From NCBI RefSeq assembly GCF_019029495.1, contig NZ_JAERQM010000007.1, forward strand, positions 62,001-126,000: a stretch of DNA of 64,000 bases. The letters run 5' to 3'. The DNA is from Falsiroseomonas oleicola (GTDB taxonomy: Bacteria; Pseudomonadota; Alphaproteobacteria; Acetobacterales; Acetobacteraceae). Position numbers and translations under genes: made by a program. The notes under the pieces were generated by a model. It had not been told where the DNA came from. It saw nothing but the letters and a program-made list of their open reading frames with translations, and did no database searches. This document shows positions 36,653 through 43,568 of the stretch, piece after piece (the first letter of the stretch is position 1; every line of letters begins with the position of its first letter).

Positions 36653-37705
36653 GTGAGCCATTTGGGGCTGGAGCGCCTGACACGGCGCTTCCCCGGCACC
36701 GCGACACCCGCGGTGGATGGGATTTCGCTCGACCTGCCGCAGGGCGCCCTGCTCGCGCTGCTCGGCCCCTCCGGCTGCGGCAAGACCACGACGCTGCGCA
36801 TGATTGCGGGGCTGGAGGCGCCGGATGGCGGCCGCATCCTGGTCGCGGGGCGGGACGTGACGGCGCTGCCGCCGCACAGGCGCAATATGGGGGTGGTGTT
36901 CCAGTCCTATGCGCTGTTCCCGCATCTGACCGCGGCCCGCAATGTCGCCTTCGGATTGGAGATGCGCGGCGTGCCAAGGGCCGAGCGTGGCCCGCGCGTG
37001 GCGCGCGCGCTGGAACTGGTGGGGCTGGAGGCCCTGGCGCAGCGCAAGCCGCGCCAGCTCTCCGGCGGCCAGCAGCAGCGCGTGGCACTCGCCCGCGCTT
37101 TGGCGCCGCAGCCCGACCTGCTGCTGCTGGACGAACCGCTCTCGGCGCTCGACGCCAAGCTGCGGGAGGAGGTGCGGGATGAAATCCGCGCCGTGCAGCA
37201 GCGACTCGGCACCACCACCGTCTTCGTCACCCATGACCAGACGGAGGCCCTCGCCATGGCGGACCTCGTCGCCGTGATGAACCAGGGCCGCATCGAGCAA
37301 CTGGCGACGCCGGAGGAGGTGTTCGAGCGTCCCGCCACCCGCTTCGTCGCCACCTTCGTCGGCCGCGCCGCGATCCTGGGCGCCGAGGTGGTGGGGGAGG
37401 GCATGCTGCGCGCCGGCGGCGCCACGCTGCTGGCGGCCGAAACGCCGCGCCCCGGCAAGGCCGAGATCTTCATCCGCCCGCACCACATCCGCCCATTGGC
37501 CGGGGATGTGATGGCCGAGAATGTGCTGCCGGGCCGGGTGCTGCGCCGCGTCTATACCGGCGACATCATCACCCTGGATTGCGAGACGGCGGCCGGCAAT
37601 CTGCTGGCCGAGGTCGCCGGCGGTTCCCCCGGCGCCGCCCTGCAGCCGGGGCAGGAGGTGCGCCTGGGCTTTGCCGCCGCCGATCTGCGGGTGTTCCCCG
37701 CATGA
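36653..37705 (+). CDS. ABC transporter ATP-binding protein, PotA/UgpC type, 350 aa
   Basis: ATPase of the same importer. Walker A GPSGCGKTTTLRM (about residues 38-50), signature LSGGQQQRVALARAL, Walker B LLLLDEPLSALD, H-loop VFVTHDQTEAL. The C-terminal about 110 residues form a TOBE domain (VAEN..PGRVLRRVYTGDIITLDCE). The start is GTG at 36653, 10 bases after the binding-protein stop. Between this gene and the first permease lie 184 bases filled by a hairpin-array repeat, which may lower or modulate expression of the permeases relative to the first two genes. Confidence 0.93.
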   Translation: MSHLGLERLTRRFPGTATPAVDGISLDLPQGALLALLGPSGCGKTTTLRMIAGLEAPDGGRILVAGRDVTALPPHRRNMGVVFQSYALFPHLTAARNVAFGLEMRGVPRAERGPRVARALELVGLEALAQRKPRQLSGGQQQRVALARALAPQPDLLLLDEPLSALDAKLREEVRDEIRAVQQRLGTTTVFVTHDQTEALAMADLVAVMNQGRIEQLATPEEVFERPATRFVATFVGRAAILGAEVVGEGMLRAGGATLLAAETPRPGKAEIFIRPHHIRPLAGDVMAENVLPGRVLRRVYTGDIITLDCETAAGNLLAEVAGGSPGAALQPGQEVRLGFAAADLRVFPA

Positions 37706-37881
37706 CCGGTCTTTGCGATATGCGGCCGGCACTGCCGGCCGAGGCCGCGACGGGTGCCCAAACACGTTGCTCTGCAACGTGCTTGGGGTCCCGGAATGCG
37801 GCCCGCCGCCTATGCGTCGCGCCGAAGGCGCGCCTTCGGCGCGATGAGCCAAGTGCCCGGAGGGCACGCCGGCGCCTGAGG
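37704..37881 (-). repeat. Hairpin-array repeat, copy 2, inserted between ABC ATPase and permease genes
   Basis: Reverse-orientation relative of the array at 27.7 kb. Hairpins: GGCCGGC-ACT-GCCGGCC (37724-37740); CACGTTGC-TCT-GCAACGTG (37763-37781); the GCGCCGAAGG.../...CCTTCGGCGC palindrome (37819-37842); GTGCCC-GGA-GGGCAC (37853-37867). Read on the minus strand, 37811-37853 matches copy 1 (27743-27785) at nearly every base, and CCTCAG recurs at 37876-37881. The array starts on the ATPase stop codon and ends 9 bases before the permease start. Confidence 0.75.
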
Positions 37882-37889
37882 TCCGCAGC

Positions 37890-38723
37890 ATGATTGGCCT
37901 CCTGTTGTGCCTGCCGGCGGCGCTGATCCTGGGCGTGGGTTTCGTCTGGCCAGTGGTTCTGCTGGCCCGAATCAGCTTCAACCGCACCACCGACATGGGC
38001 GCGATGGAGGAGGCCTGGACCCTCGACACCTATGCCCGGATCGTCACCGACGACTTCACCTGGGACCTCGCCTGGAACACCATCACGCTCTCGGCGGGCT
38101 GCGCCGCGGCGGCGGTGGCGCTGGCCCTGCCGGTGACGCTGCTGATCCGCAACGCCCCGCCGCGCTGGCGCGGGCTGATGGCGCTGATGGCGGTGGCGCC
38201 GCTGCTGGTCTCCGGCACCGCGCGCATCGTCGGCTGGATGGCGATCCTCGGCGACCAGGGCATGGTGAACGCGCTGCTGACCGGCCTCGGCATCACCAGC
38301 GACCCGCTGCGCCTCATCAACAACCTGACCGGCGTGCGCATCGGCCTGACCGAAAGCCTGATGCCCTATTGCTGCCTGGTGCTGATCGCCGGGCTCGGCC
38401 GGCTGGATTCGCGGCTGGAGGAAGCGGCGGCGACGCTGGGTGCCACGCGCAGCCGCACCTTCCTGCGGGTAACGCTGCCACTCGCCTTCCCGGCGCTGCT
38501 GGCGGCCTTCCTGCTGGCCTTCGTGCTGGGCGTTTCCGCCTTCATCACGCCGCGGCTGATGGGCGGCGGGCGGGTCTTCGTGGTGGCCACCGAGATCTTC
38601 GACCTGGCGCTGGAGACGGTGGACTGGCCGGCGGCGGCGGCCATGGCGATGCTGCTGCTGGGCACGCTGATCGCCGCCATGGTGCTGCGCGGCGTGCTGA
38701 CCGCGCGCAAGGTGGCGGGATGA
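37890..38723 (+). CDS. ABC transporter permease, PotB-like, 277 aa
   Basis: Inner-membrane permease with six hydrophobic helices; MIGLLLCLPAALILGVGFVWPVVLLARISF is the first. The cytoplasmic EAA loop that docks with the ATPase reads LEEAAATLGATRSRTFLRVTLPLAFPAL. The ATG at 37890 follows the hairpin array. The stop overlaps the next permease's ATG (ATGA), so the two are translationally coupled. Confidence 0.92.
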   Translation: MIGLLLCLPAALILGVGFVWPVVLLARISFNRTTDMGAMEEAWTLDTYARIVTDDFTWDLAWNTITLSAGCAAAAVALALPVTLLIRNAPPRWRGLMALMAVAPLLVSGTARIVGWMAILGDQGMVNALLTGLGITSDPLRLINNLTGVRIGLTESLMPYCCLVLIAGLGRLDSRLEEAAATLGATRSRTFLRVTLPLAFPALLAAFLLAFVLGVSAFITPRLMGGGRVFVVATEIFDLALETVDWPAAAAMAMLLLGTLIAAMVLRGVLTARKVAG

Positions 38724-39508
38724 GGCCCGGCTGGTTCCTGCGCGCGGCCGCCTTCTGCGGCTATGCGCTGCTGCTGGCGCCGGCCCTGCTGGTCTGCGTC
38801 ATCTCCTTCTCGGCGGGAGATTTTCTCAATTTCCCGCCGCCGGGGTTCTCGCTGCGCTGGTATGTGGCGCTGCTGGACAATGCGCAGCTGATGACCGCGC
38901 TGCGCAATTCGGCGCTGCTGGCGCTCTGCGTCGCCGCGCTGGCCTTGGCGGCGGGGATGCCGGCTGCCTATGCGATCGCGCGGCTGGAATTCCCCGGCCG
39001 CACGGCGATGGCGGGCTTCCTCGCCGCGCCGCTGCTGCTGCCGACGCTGGTGCTCGGCCTCGCCTTGCTGCTGGCGCTGCAGCCGGCGCGGCTGGCGGCG
39101 ACCTGGCCGGGGCTGCTGCTGGCCCATGCCATGGTCGCCGTGCCCTTCGCGGTGCGGATCATGACCACCGCCTTCGGCGCCGTGCCGAAGGATCTGGAGG
39201 AAGCCGCCTGGACGCTCGGCGCCAGCCGCTTCCGCGCGGCGCTGCGGGTGACCCTGCCGCTGGCCGCCCCCGGCGCGCTGGCGGCCGGGGCGCTGTGCTT
39301 CCTGATCTCCTTCGACGAGACGGTCATCAGCCTGTTCCTCGTCGGCCCCCGTCTGACCACCCTGCCGGTCGAGATGTTCCGCTATGCGGAAAGCCGCACC
39401 GATCCGCTGGTGGCGGCGCTGGCGATGACGCTGATCGTCGTCGCTCTTGCCATTGTCCTGCTGGTGGAGCGTCTTGTCGGCTTCACCCGCGCCGTTGGAA
39501 GGAATTGA
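38720..39508 (+). CDS. ABC transporter permease, PotC-like, 262 aa
   Basis: Second permease of the importer. Six helices; the EAA loop is LEEAAWTLGASRFRAALRVTLPLAAPG. The periplasmic segment FSAGDFLNFPPPGFSLRWYVALLDN is characteristic of PotC-type proteins. MRPGWF at 38720 is the start (4-base overlap with the PotB-like gene); the longer reading frame upstream is the shadow of that gene. Three bases separate its stop from the RraA-like gene. Confidence 0.92.
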   Translation: MRPGWFLRAAAFCGYALLLAPALLVCVISFSAGDFLNFPPPGFSLRWYVALLDNAQLMTALRNSALLALCVAALALAAGMPAAYAIARLEFPGRTAMAGFLAAPLLLPTLVLGLALLLALQPARLAATWPGLLLAHAMVAVPFAVRIMTTAFGAVPKDLEEAAWTLGASRFRAALRVTLPLAAPGALAAGALCFLISFDETVISLFLVGPRLTTLPVEMFRYAESRTDPLVAALAMTLIVVALAIVLLVERLVGFTRAVGRN

Positions 39509-39510
39509 AC

Positions 39511-40179
39511 ATGCCGCCCCGCTATGTCGTCGAACCCATGCCCGGCCAGATCAGCGCGGAGGTGGTGGCCCTGCTGGAGCAGACCGAGACCGCCACTGTC
39601 GGCCATTGGCGCCATTGGGGCTTCGTGGACCGGAAGATCCAGGGGCTGCTGCGCCGCCGGGTCGCCGGCACCGCGGTGACGGTGCAGTGCCCGGGGCCGG
39701 ATTCCACCATCCTGCACCATGCGCTGGGCCTGCTGCGGCCGGGCGACATCCTTGTGGTGGACCGGCTGGGCGATGACCGCCACGCCTGCTGGGGCGGCGG
39801 CGTGACCGTGGCGGCCAAGGCGGCCGGCGCCAAGGCCGGCATCGTCGACGGCGCCTGCACGGATGTGGAGGAGGTGGAGGCGAGCGATTTCCCGCTCTGG
39901 TGCCGTGGCCTCGCGCCCATCACCACGCGCATCTACGACCTGGGCGGGCGGATGAATGTGCCGGTGTCCATCGGCGGCGTGGTGGTGATGCCGGGCGATG
40001 CCGTGCTGGCCGACGAGTCCGGCGTGCTGATCCTGCCGCCCGGCGAGGCGGAGGAAGAAGCCCGCGCCGCCATCGCCCGCCAGGAACGCGGGCTGGCGAC
40101 GCAGGGGCGCGTGGCCGGGGGCGTCAAGCTCGGCGATGTCAGCGGCGCGACGGCGAAGGTGCTCGCCGGGCTTGCATGA
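39511..40179 (+). CDS. RraA-family protein (HMG/CHA-aldolase-like) with altered catalytic motif, 222 aa
   Basis: Has the RraA fold layout: HALGLLRPGDILVVDRLGD, then CWGGGVTVAAKAAGAKAGIVDGACTDVEEVEASDFPLWCRG, the region that in 4-hydroxy-4-methyl-2-oxoglutarate aldolases carries an Arg-Asp pair binding substrate and Mg2+. Here that pair is Thr-Asp (ACTDVEE), so the key Arg is absent and normal pyruvate aldolase activity is doubtful. A tail rich in Glu/Ala and GGVKLGDVSG completes it. ATG 39511 has GGAAGGA upstream. It closes the ABC operon, which suggests a role in using the imported compound. Not a proven RNase E inhibitor. Confidence 0.85.
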   Translation: MPPRYVVEPMPGQISAEVVALLEQTETATVGHWRHWGFVDRKIQGLLRRRVAGTAVTVQCPGPDSTILHHALGLLRPGDILVVDRLGDDRHACWGGGVTVAAKAAGAKAGIVDGACTDVEEVEASDFPLWCRGLAPITTRIYDLGGRMNVPVSIGGVVVMPGDAVLADESGVLILPPGEAEEEARAAIARQERGLATQGRVAGGVKLGDVSGATAKVLAGLA

Positions 40180-40212
40180 AAGCCCGGCGCTTGCCATGCA
40201 GGCGGGGGCTCT

Positions 40213-40285
40213 GGGCCTGTAGCTCAATGGTTAGAGCGGGCCGCTCATAACGGCTTGGTTGGGGGTTCGAGTCCCTCCGGGCCCA
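40213..40285 (+). tRNA. tRNA with CAU anticodon, probably tRNA-Ile2 (lysidine-modified)
   Basis: A 73-base cloverleaf: acceptor stem GGGCCTG/CGGGCCC (one G-T pair), D-arm GCTCAATGGTTAGAGC, anticodon stem GGCCG/CGGCT with loop CTCATAA (anticodon CAT), and T-loop TTCGAGT. The D-arm and the CTTGGT variable region resemble bacterial tRNA-Ile2 more than elongator or initiator Met. The discriminator base is A and CCA is not encoded. Confidence 0.88.
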
Positions 40286-40286
40286 T

Positions 40287-40369
40287 TTCGCCCGCCCGCG
40301 GAGCGGCGCGCGGCACTGCCGCGCGAGGGCGAAATCCGCCGGAGGCATGAGGCACCGCGCGAAGCGCGG
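40287..40369 (+). terminator. Hairpins directly after the tRNA gene
   Basis: TTCGCCC (40287-40293) pairs with GGGCGAA (40327-40333) around an inner stem CGCGCGGCA/TGCCGCGCG. A second hairpin, CCGCGC-GAA-GCGCGG, lies at 40355-40369. No T-tract follows. Likely tRNA transcript 3' processing or termination structure; the ATGAGGCA linker between the hairpins also recurs (as ATGAGGCAG) just after repeat copy 1. Confidence 0.5.
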
Positions 40370-40436
40370 ATCAATGTTACTTCGCGTCTTCACCACCTTG
40401 TACATGCCGAAGAGGTTTGGACGGTGATCACGCAAC

Positions 40437-40880
40437 CTAGGTATAGCGGCACAAGATTCGAAATTCAGGGTTTTCGAAGTCCAGCTCCGGCGCGATCGTA
40501 GCAACGATTGTACCAATCCAGGCGCTGCGTTCATCGTTGCCAAGAGCGACTCCTTTCAGCAGCGGCACCCAAAGCACCACATCATCAGGCCGGAGCCGCA
40601 ATCCTTTTCCGGTAGCGGTCTTGCTTGGGACGATAAAGCCGCCGTCGTCGCTTGCGACGCGTAGCACAGCGGTCTGGACGCCGTCCTTGTTGACCGCGAC
40701 AGCGGTGTCAGTTCCGAACTCCTTCCGTGCATCAAGAACAAGCGCGGCGATCGCCACGCGGGGCTCTATTGACGTGTGCCCGAATTTGCACTGGTACTCT
40801 AAGTAACTATGACCGTTCTTGAATGTGAGTCTTCGGTTAGGTGCTGTAAGCTTCGGGGACTTACTCTTGAAGGGCCACAT
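40437..40880 (-). CDS. Uncharacterised protein, 147 aa, lower GC than surroundings
   Basis: Not recognised. The reading frame begins MWPFKSKSPK, a short basic start seen in many unrelated small bacterial proteins, followed by a mixed alpha/beta soluble sequence (YLEYQCKFGHTSIEPRVAIAALVLDARKEFG, then a beta-rich middle and LRLRPDDVVLWVPLL). No signal peptide or membrane segment. Base composition and codon use are visibly less GC-rich than the neighbours, and the gene sits just behind a tRNA gene, a common site for acquired DNA. No integrase or direct repeat of the tRNA end was found. The ATG at 40880 is weakly supported; one at 40946 is in frame. Confidence 0.6.
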   Translation of the reverse strand: MWPFKSKSPKLTAPNRRLTFKNGHSYLEYQCKFGHTSIEPRVAIAALVLDARKEFGTDTAVAVNKDGVQTAVLRVASDDGGFIVPSKTATGKGLRLRPDDVVLWVPLLKGVALGNDERSAWIGTIVATIAPELDFENPEFRILCRYT

Positions 40881-41076
40881 CGGATTGTTCCGCAACGTTA
40901 CGAAAAAGATACGCCGACCGCGTTGGTGATAAAAGCTCAATCTCATGTGGTGGCGCGATCAGCGTGGTTGTTGGTGACAGCAGCCCGAATGAGCCTCTAT
41001 CCCACCGCGGTTGGCATCCACCCCCCCGGCGCGGTAGAACCCGCCGCTTCATCCTCTGCGCTGGGATCCTCTGCTC

Positions 41077-42756
41077 ATGCCCGCCTGGCAGTACGTCTAC
41101 GTCATGAAAGACCTCACCAAGTCCTATCCGGGCGGGCGAGAGGTCTTCAAGGGCATCACCCTGTCCTTCCTGCCCGATGTGAAGATCGGCGTGCTCGGCC
41201 CGAACGGCGCCGGCAAGTCCACGCTGATGAAGATCATGGCCGGCCAGGACAAGGAGTTCGGCGGCGAGGCCTGGGCCGCGGAAGGCGCCAAGGTCGGCTA
41301 CCTGCCGCAGGAGCCGCACCTGGATGAGACCAAGACGGTCGGCGAGAACGTCATGGAAGCCTTCGCCGACCTCACCGGCCAATTGAAGCGCTTCAACGAA
41401 ATCTCCGACAAATTCGCCGAGGAGATGACGGAGGAGCAGATGAACGATCTGCTCGCCGAGCAGGCCGAGCTGCAGGAAAAGATCGAGGCCGCCGAAGGCT
41501 GGGAACTGGACCGGCGCATCGAGATCGCGCTCGACGCGTTGCGCTGCCCGCCCTTCGACAGCCCCGTTGCGCATCTTTCGGGCGGTGAACGCCGCCGCGT
41601 GGCGCTGTGCAAGCTGCTGCTGGAAAAGCCGGACCTGCTGCTGCTGGACGAGCCGACCAACCACCTGGACGCGGAATCCGTCGCCTGGCTGGAACAGACG
41701 CTGAAGGACTACAAGGGCGCCGTCCTGATCGTCACCCACGACCGCTACTTCCTGGACAACGTCACCAACTGGATCCTGGAAGTCGATCGCGGCCGGGGCT
41801 TCCCCTACCAGGGCAACTACTCCGCCTATCTCGACCAGAAGCGGAAGCGCCTGCAGCAGGAGGAGCGCGAGGAAAGCGCCCGGCAGCGGCAACTCGCCAA
41901 GGAACAGGAATGGATGGGCCGCAGCCCCGCGGCACGCCAGGCCAAGTCCAAGGCGCGTATCGCCTCCTATGAGGAAATGCTGGCGAAGAGCCAGGAGAAG
42001 GCCAGCGGCGATACCGAGATCGTCATCCCGCCCGCGCCCCGCCTCGGCAATATTGTCATCCAGGCGGAGGATCTGCGGAAGGGCTACGGCAACCGCCTGC
42101 TGATCGAGGACCTGACCTTCAAGCTGCCCCCCGGCGGCATCGTCGGCATCATCGGCCCGAACGGCGCCGGCAAGTCCACGCTGTTCAAGATGATCACCGG
42201 CGTCGAGACGCCCGATGGCGGCAGCCTCGTCGTCGGCGACACGGTGAAGCTCGGCTATGTCGACCAGTCCCGCGACAGCCTGGATGACACGCGCACCGTC
42301 TGGCAGGAAATCTCCGACGGGATGGACCAGATCACCATCGGCAAGCGCACCATCCCCTCCCGCGCCTACGTCGCCGCCTTCAACTTCAAGGGCGCCGACC
42401 AGCAGAAGCGCGTCGGCGTGCTCTCGGGCGGTGAGCGGAACCGGGTGCATCTCGCCAAGATGCTGAAGCGCGAACACAACGTGCTGCTGTTGGACGAGCC
42501 GACCAACGACCTCGACATCGACACGCTGCGCGCCCTGGAAGACGCGCTGGAGGAATTCGCCGGCTGCGCCGTGGTCATCAGCCACGACCGCTGGTTCCTC
42601 GACCGCCTCGCCACCCACATCCTCGCCTTCGAGGGCGACAGCCACGTCGAGTGGTTCGAGGGGAACTTCGAAGCCTACGAAGCGGATAAGCGACGTCGAC
42701 TCGGCGCCGCGGCAGACCAGCCGCACCGCATCAAATACCGGCCGTTGGCCCGGTAG
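41077..42756 (+). CDS. ettA: Energy-dependent translational throttle protein EttA (ABC-F), 559 aa
   Basis: Ribosome-associated ABC-F ATPase that gates the first elongation steps according to ATP/ADP. Two ABC cassettes: Walker A GPNGAGKSTLMKI and GPNGAGKSTLFKM, signatures LSGGERRRVALC and LSGGERNRVHLA, Walker B LLLLDEPTNHLD and LLLDEPTNDLD. Between them is the linker (P-site tRNA interaction motif) with charged helices and WMGRSPAARQAKSKARI, typical of EttA. Length matches E. coli EttA (555 aa). The final codons lie in a 30-bp direct repeat shared with the downstream leader. Confidence 0.95.
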   Translation: MPAWQYVYVMKDLTKSYPGGREVFKGITLSFLPDVKIGVLGPNGAGKSTLMKIMAGQDKEFGGEAWAAEGAKVGYLPQEPHLDETKTVGENVMEAFADLTGQLKRFNEISDKFAEEMTEEQMNDLLAEQAELQEKIEAAEGWELDRRIEIALDALRCPPFDSPVAHLSGGERRRVALCKLLLEKPDLLLLDEPTNHLDAESVAWLEQTLKDYKGAVLIVTHDRYFLDNVTNWILEVDRGRGFPYQGNYSAYLDQKRKRLQQEEREESARQRQLAKEQEWMGRSPAARQAKSKARIASYEEMLAKSQEKASGDTEIVIPPAPRLGNIVIQAEDLRKGYGNRLLIEDLTFKLPPGGIVGIIGPNGAGKSTLFKMITGVETPDGGSLVVGDTVKLGYVDQSRDSLDDTRTVWQEISDGMDQITIGKRTIPSRAYVAAFNFKGADQQKRVGVLSGGERNRVHLAKMLKREHNVLLLDEPTNDLDIDTLRALEDALEEFAGCAVVISHDRWFLDRLATHILAFEGDSHVEWFEGNFEAYEADKRRRLGAAADQPHRIKYRPLAR

Positions 42757-42788
42757 GGCCACATGGTCCTCAAGTTGGCCCGGTAGGG
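42744..42788 (+). repeat. Direct repeat GTTGGCCCGGTAGGG spanning the ettA stop codon
   Basis: The 15-mer occurs at 42744-42758 and 42774-42788, offset by exactly 30 bp. The first copy contains the last ettA codons and the TAG stop; the second lies just before the TTG start of the acetyltransferase. It looks like a short tandem duplication that kept the 3' end of ettA intact. Confidence 0.7.
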
Positions 42789-42790
42789 AT

Positions 42791-43321
42791 TTGGTCGTCC
42801 CGCGTCTGGCGGAAGGCAACGGCATCACCACGCCACGCCTTTCGCTGCGCCCGGTCGCGCCGGAAAACCTGCCGGACCTCATCGCCCTCAAAAGCGACGA
42901 AGCCGCCTTCGGCCTCATGCTCCACGGCACCCGCACCCCCGAACGGGCGCGGGAGGAGCTGGAGGACGACATGGAATTCTGGCTGGTGCGCGGCTACGGC
43001 ACCTGGGCCGTCTACGACCGCGCGACCGGCGACTTCCTCGGCATCACCGGCCTCATGGAACGGCCGGACGGCCGCGGCATCGCGCTGCGCTTCGCCCTAT
43101 GGCCCCACTGCCGCGGCAAAGGCTACGCCCGCGAAGCCGCCCGCGCCGCCCTGGCCTTCGGCTTCAAACGCGGCCTGCCCCGCATCATCGCCATCGCCTG
43201 GGACCAGAACACCGCCTCCCGCCAAGTCCTCACCGACATCGGCATGACCCCCCACGACACCTTCACCCACCGCAGCCGCCACATGCTGGTGTTCGAAGCA
43301 CTGGCACCGGGGGTGGGGTAG
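42791..43321 (+). CDS. GNAT-family N-acetyltransferase (RimJ/RimL-like), 176 aa
   Basis: Acetyl-CoA-dependent acetyltransferase of the Acetyltransf_3 type. TPRLSLRPVAPENLPDL opens the domain; LRFALWPHCRGKGYAREAARAAL holds the acetyl-CoA pyrophosphate loop (R/Q-x-x-G-x-G/A: HCRGKGYA), and IAWDQNTASRQVLTDIGM is the usual ending. Start is TTG at 42791, supported by reading frame and family start but not by a strong ribosome site; no in-frame ATG precedes the conserved part. Target unknown. Confidence 0.85.
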   Translation: MVVPRLAEGNGITTPRLSLRPVAPENLPDLIALKSDEAAFGLMLHGTRTPERAREELEDDMEFWLVRGYGTWAVYDRATGDFLGITGLMERPDGRGIALRFALWPHCRGKGYAREAARAALAFGFKRGLPRIIAIAWDQNTASRQVLTDIGMTPHDTFTHRSRHMLVFEALAPGVG

Positions 43322-43341
43322 GGCAGCGCTGGTTGTTCGCA

Positions 43342-43548
43342 GGAGGGGCGCTGCCCCTCCCGCACCCTCCCTGCCAAGGGGCAGTGGCCCCTTGGAACCC
43401 TTTGATTCATGAACGGAAATGGAGAGGGGCCAGCGGTACCGCATGTTCGGCGGTTCCTCCGGCCCCTCTCCATTTCCGTTCAAGGTCCTGAGGTCCAGGA
43501 GGCCACTGCCTCCTGGCAGGGGGTGCAGGGGGACAGCGTCCCCCTGCA
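43342..43548. repeat. Mirror-image hairpin array with 21-bp perfect inverted repeat
   Basis: Fills most of the 247-base gap between the convergent acetyltransferase and Bug genes. Centre: a 21-bp perfect inverted repeat (43411-43431 against 43461-43481) with a 29-base loop. Each flank has two hairpins: left GGAGGGGC-GCT-GCCCCTCC (43342-43360) and CCAAGGGGC-AGTG-GCCCCTTGG (43374-43395); right CCAGGAGGC-CACT-GCCTCCTGG (43495-43516) and an 11-bp stem with loop AGC (43524-43548). Right stems are reverse-complement relatives of left stems with compensatory changes. May also act as a bidirectional terminator. Confidence 0.8.
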
Positions 43549-43568
43549 GAACCGCCCAGTGCCGCGCC

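Noticed and set aside
40213-41076. Integrative element with attachment site in the tRNA
   Set aside because: No second copy of the tRNA 3' end and no integrase gene were found between the tRNA and ettA or further downstream in the window.
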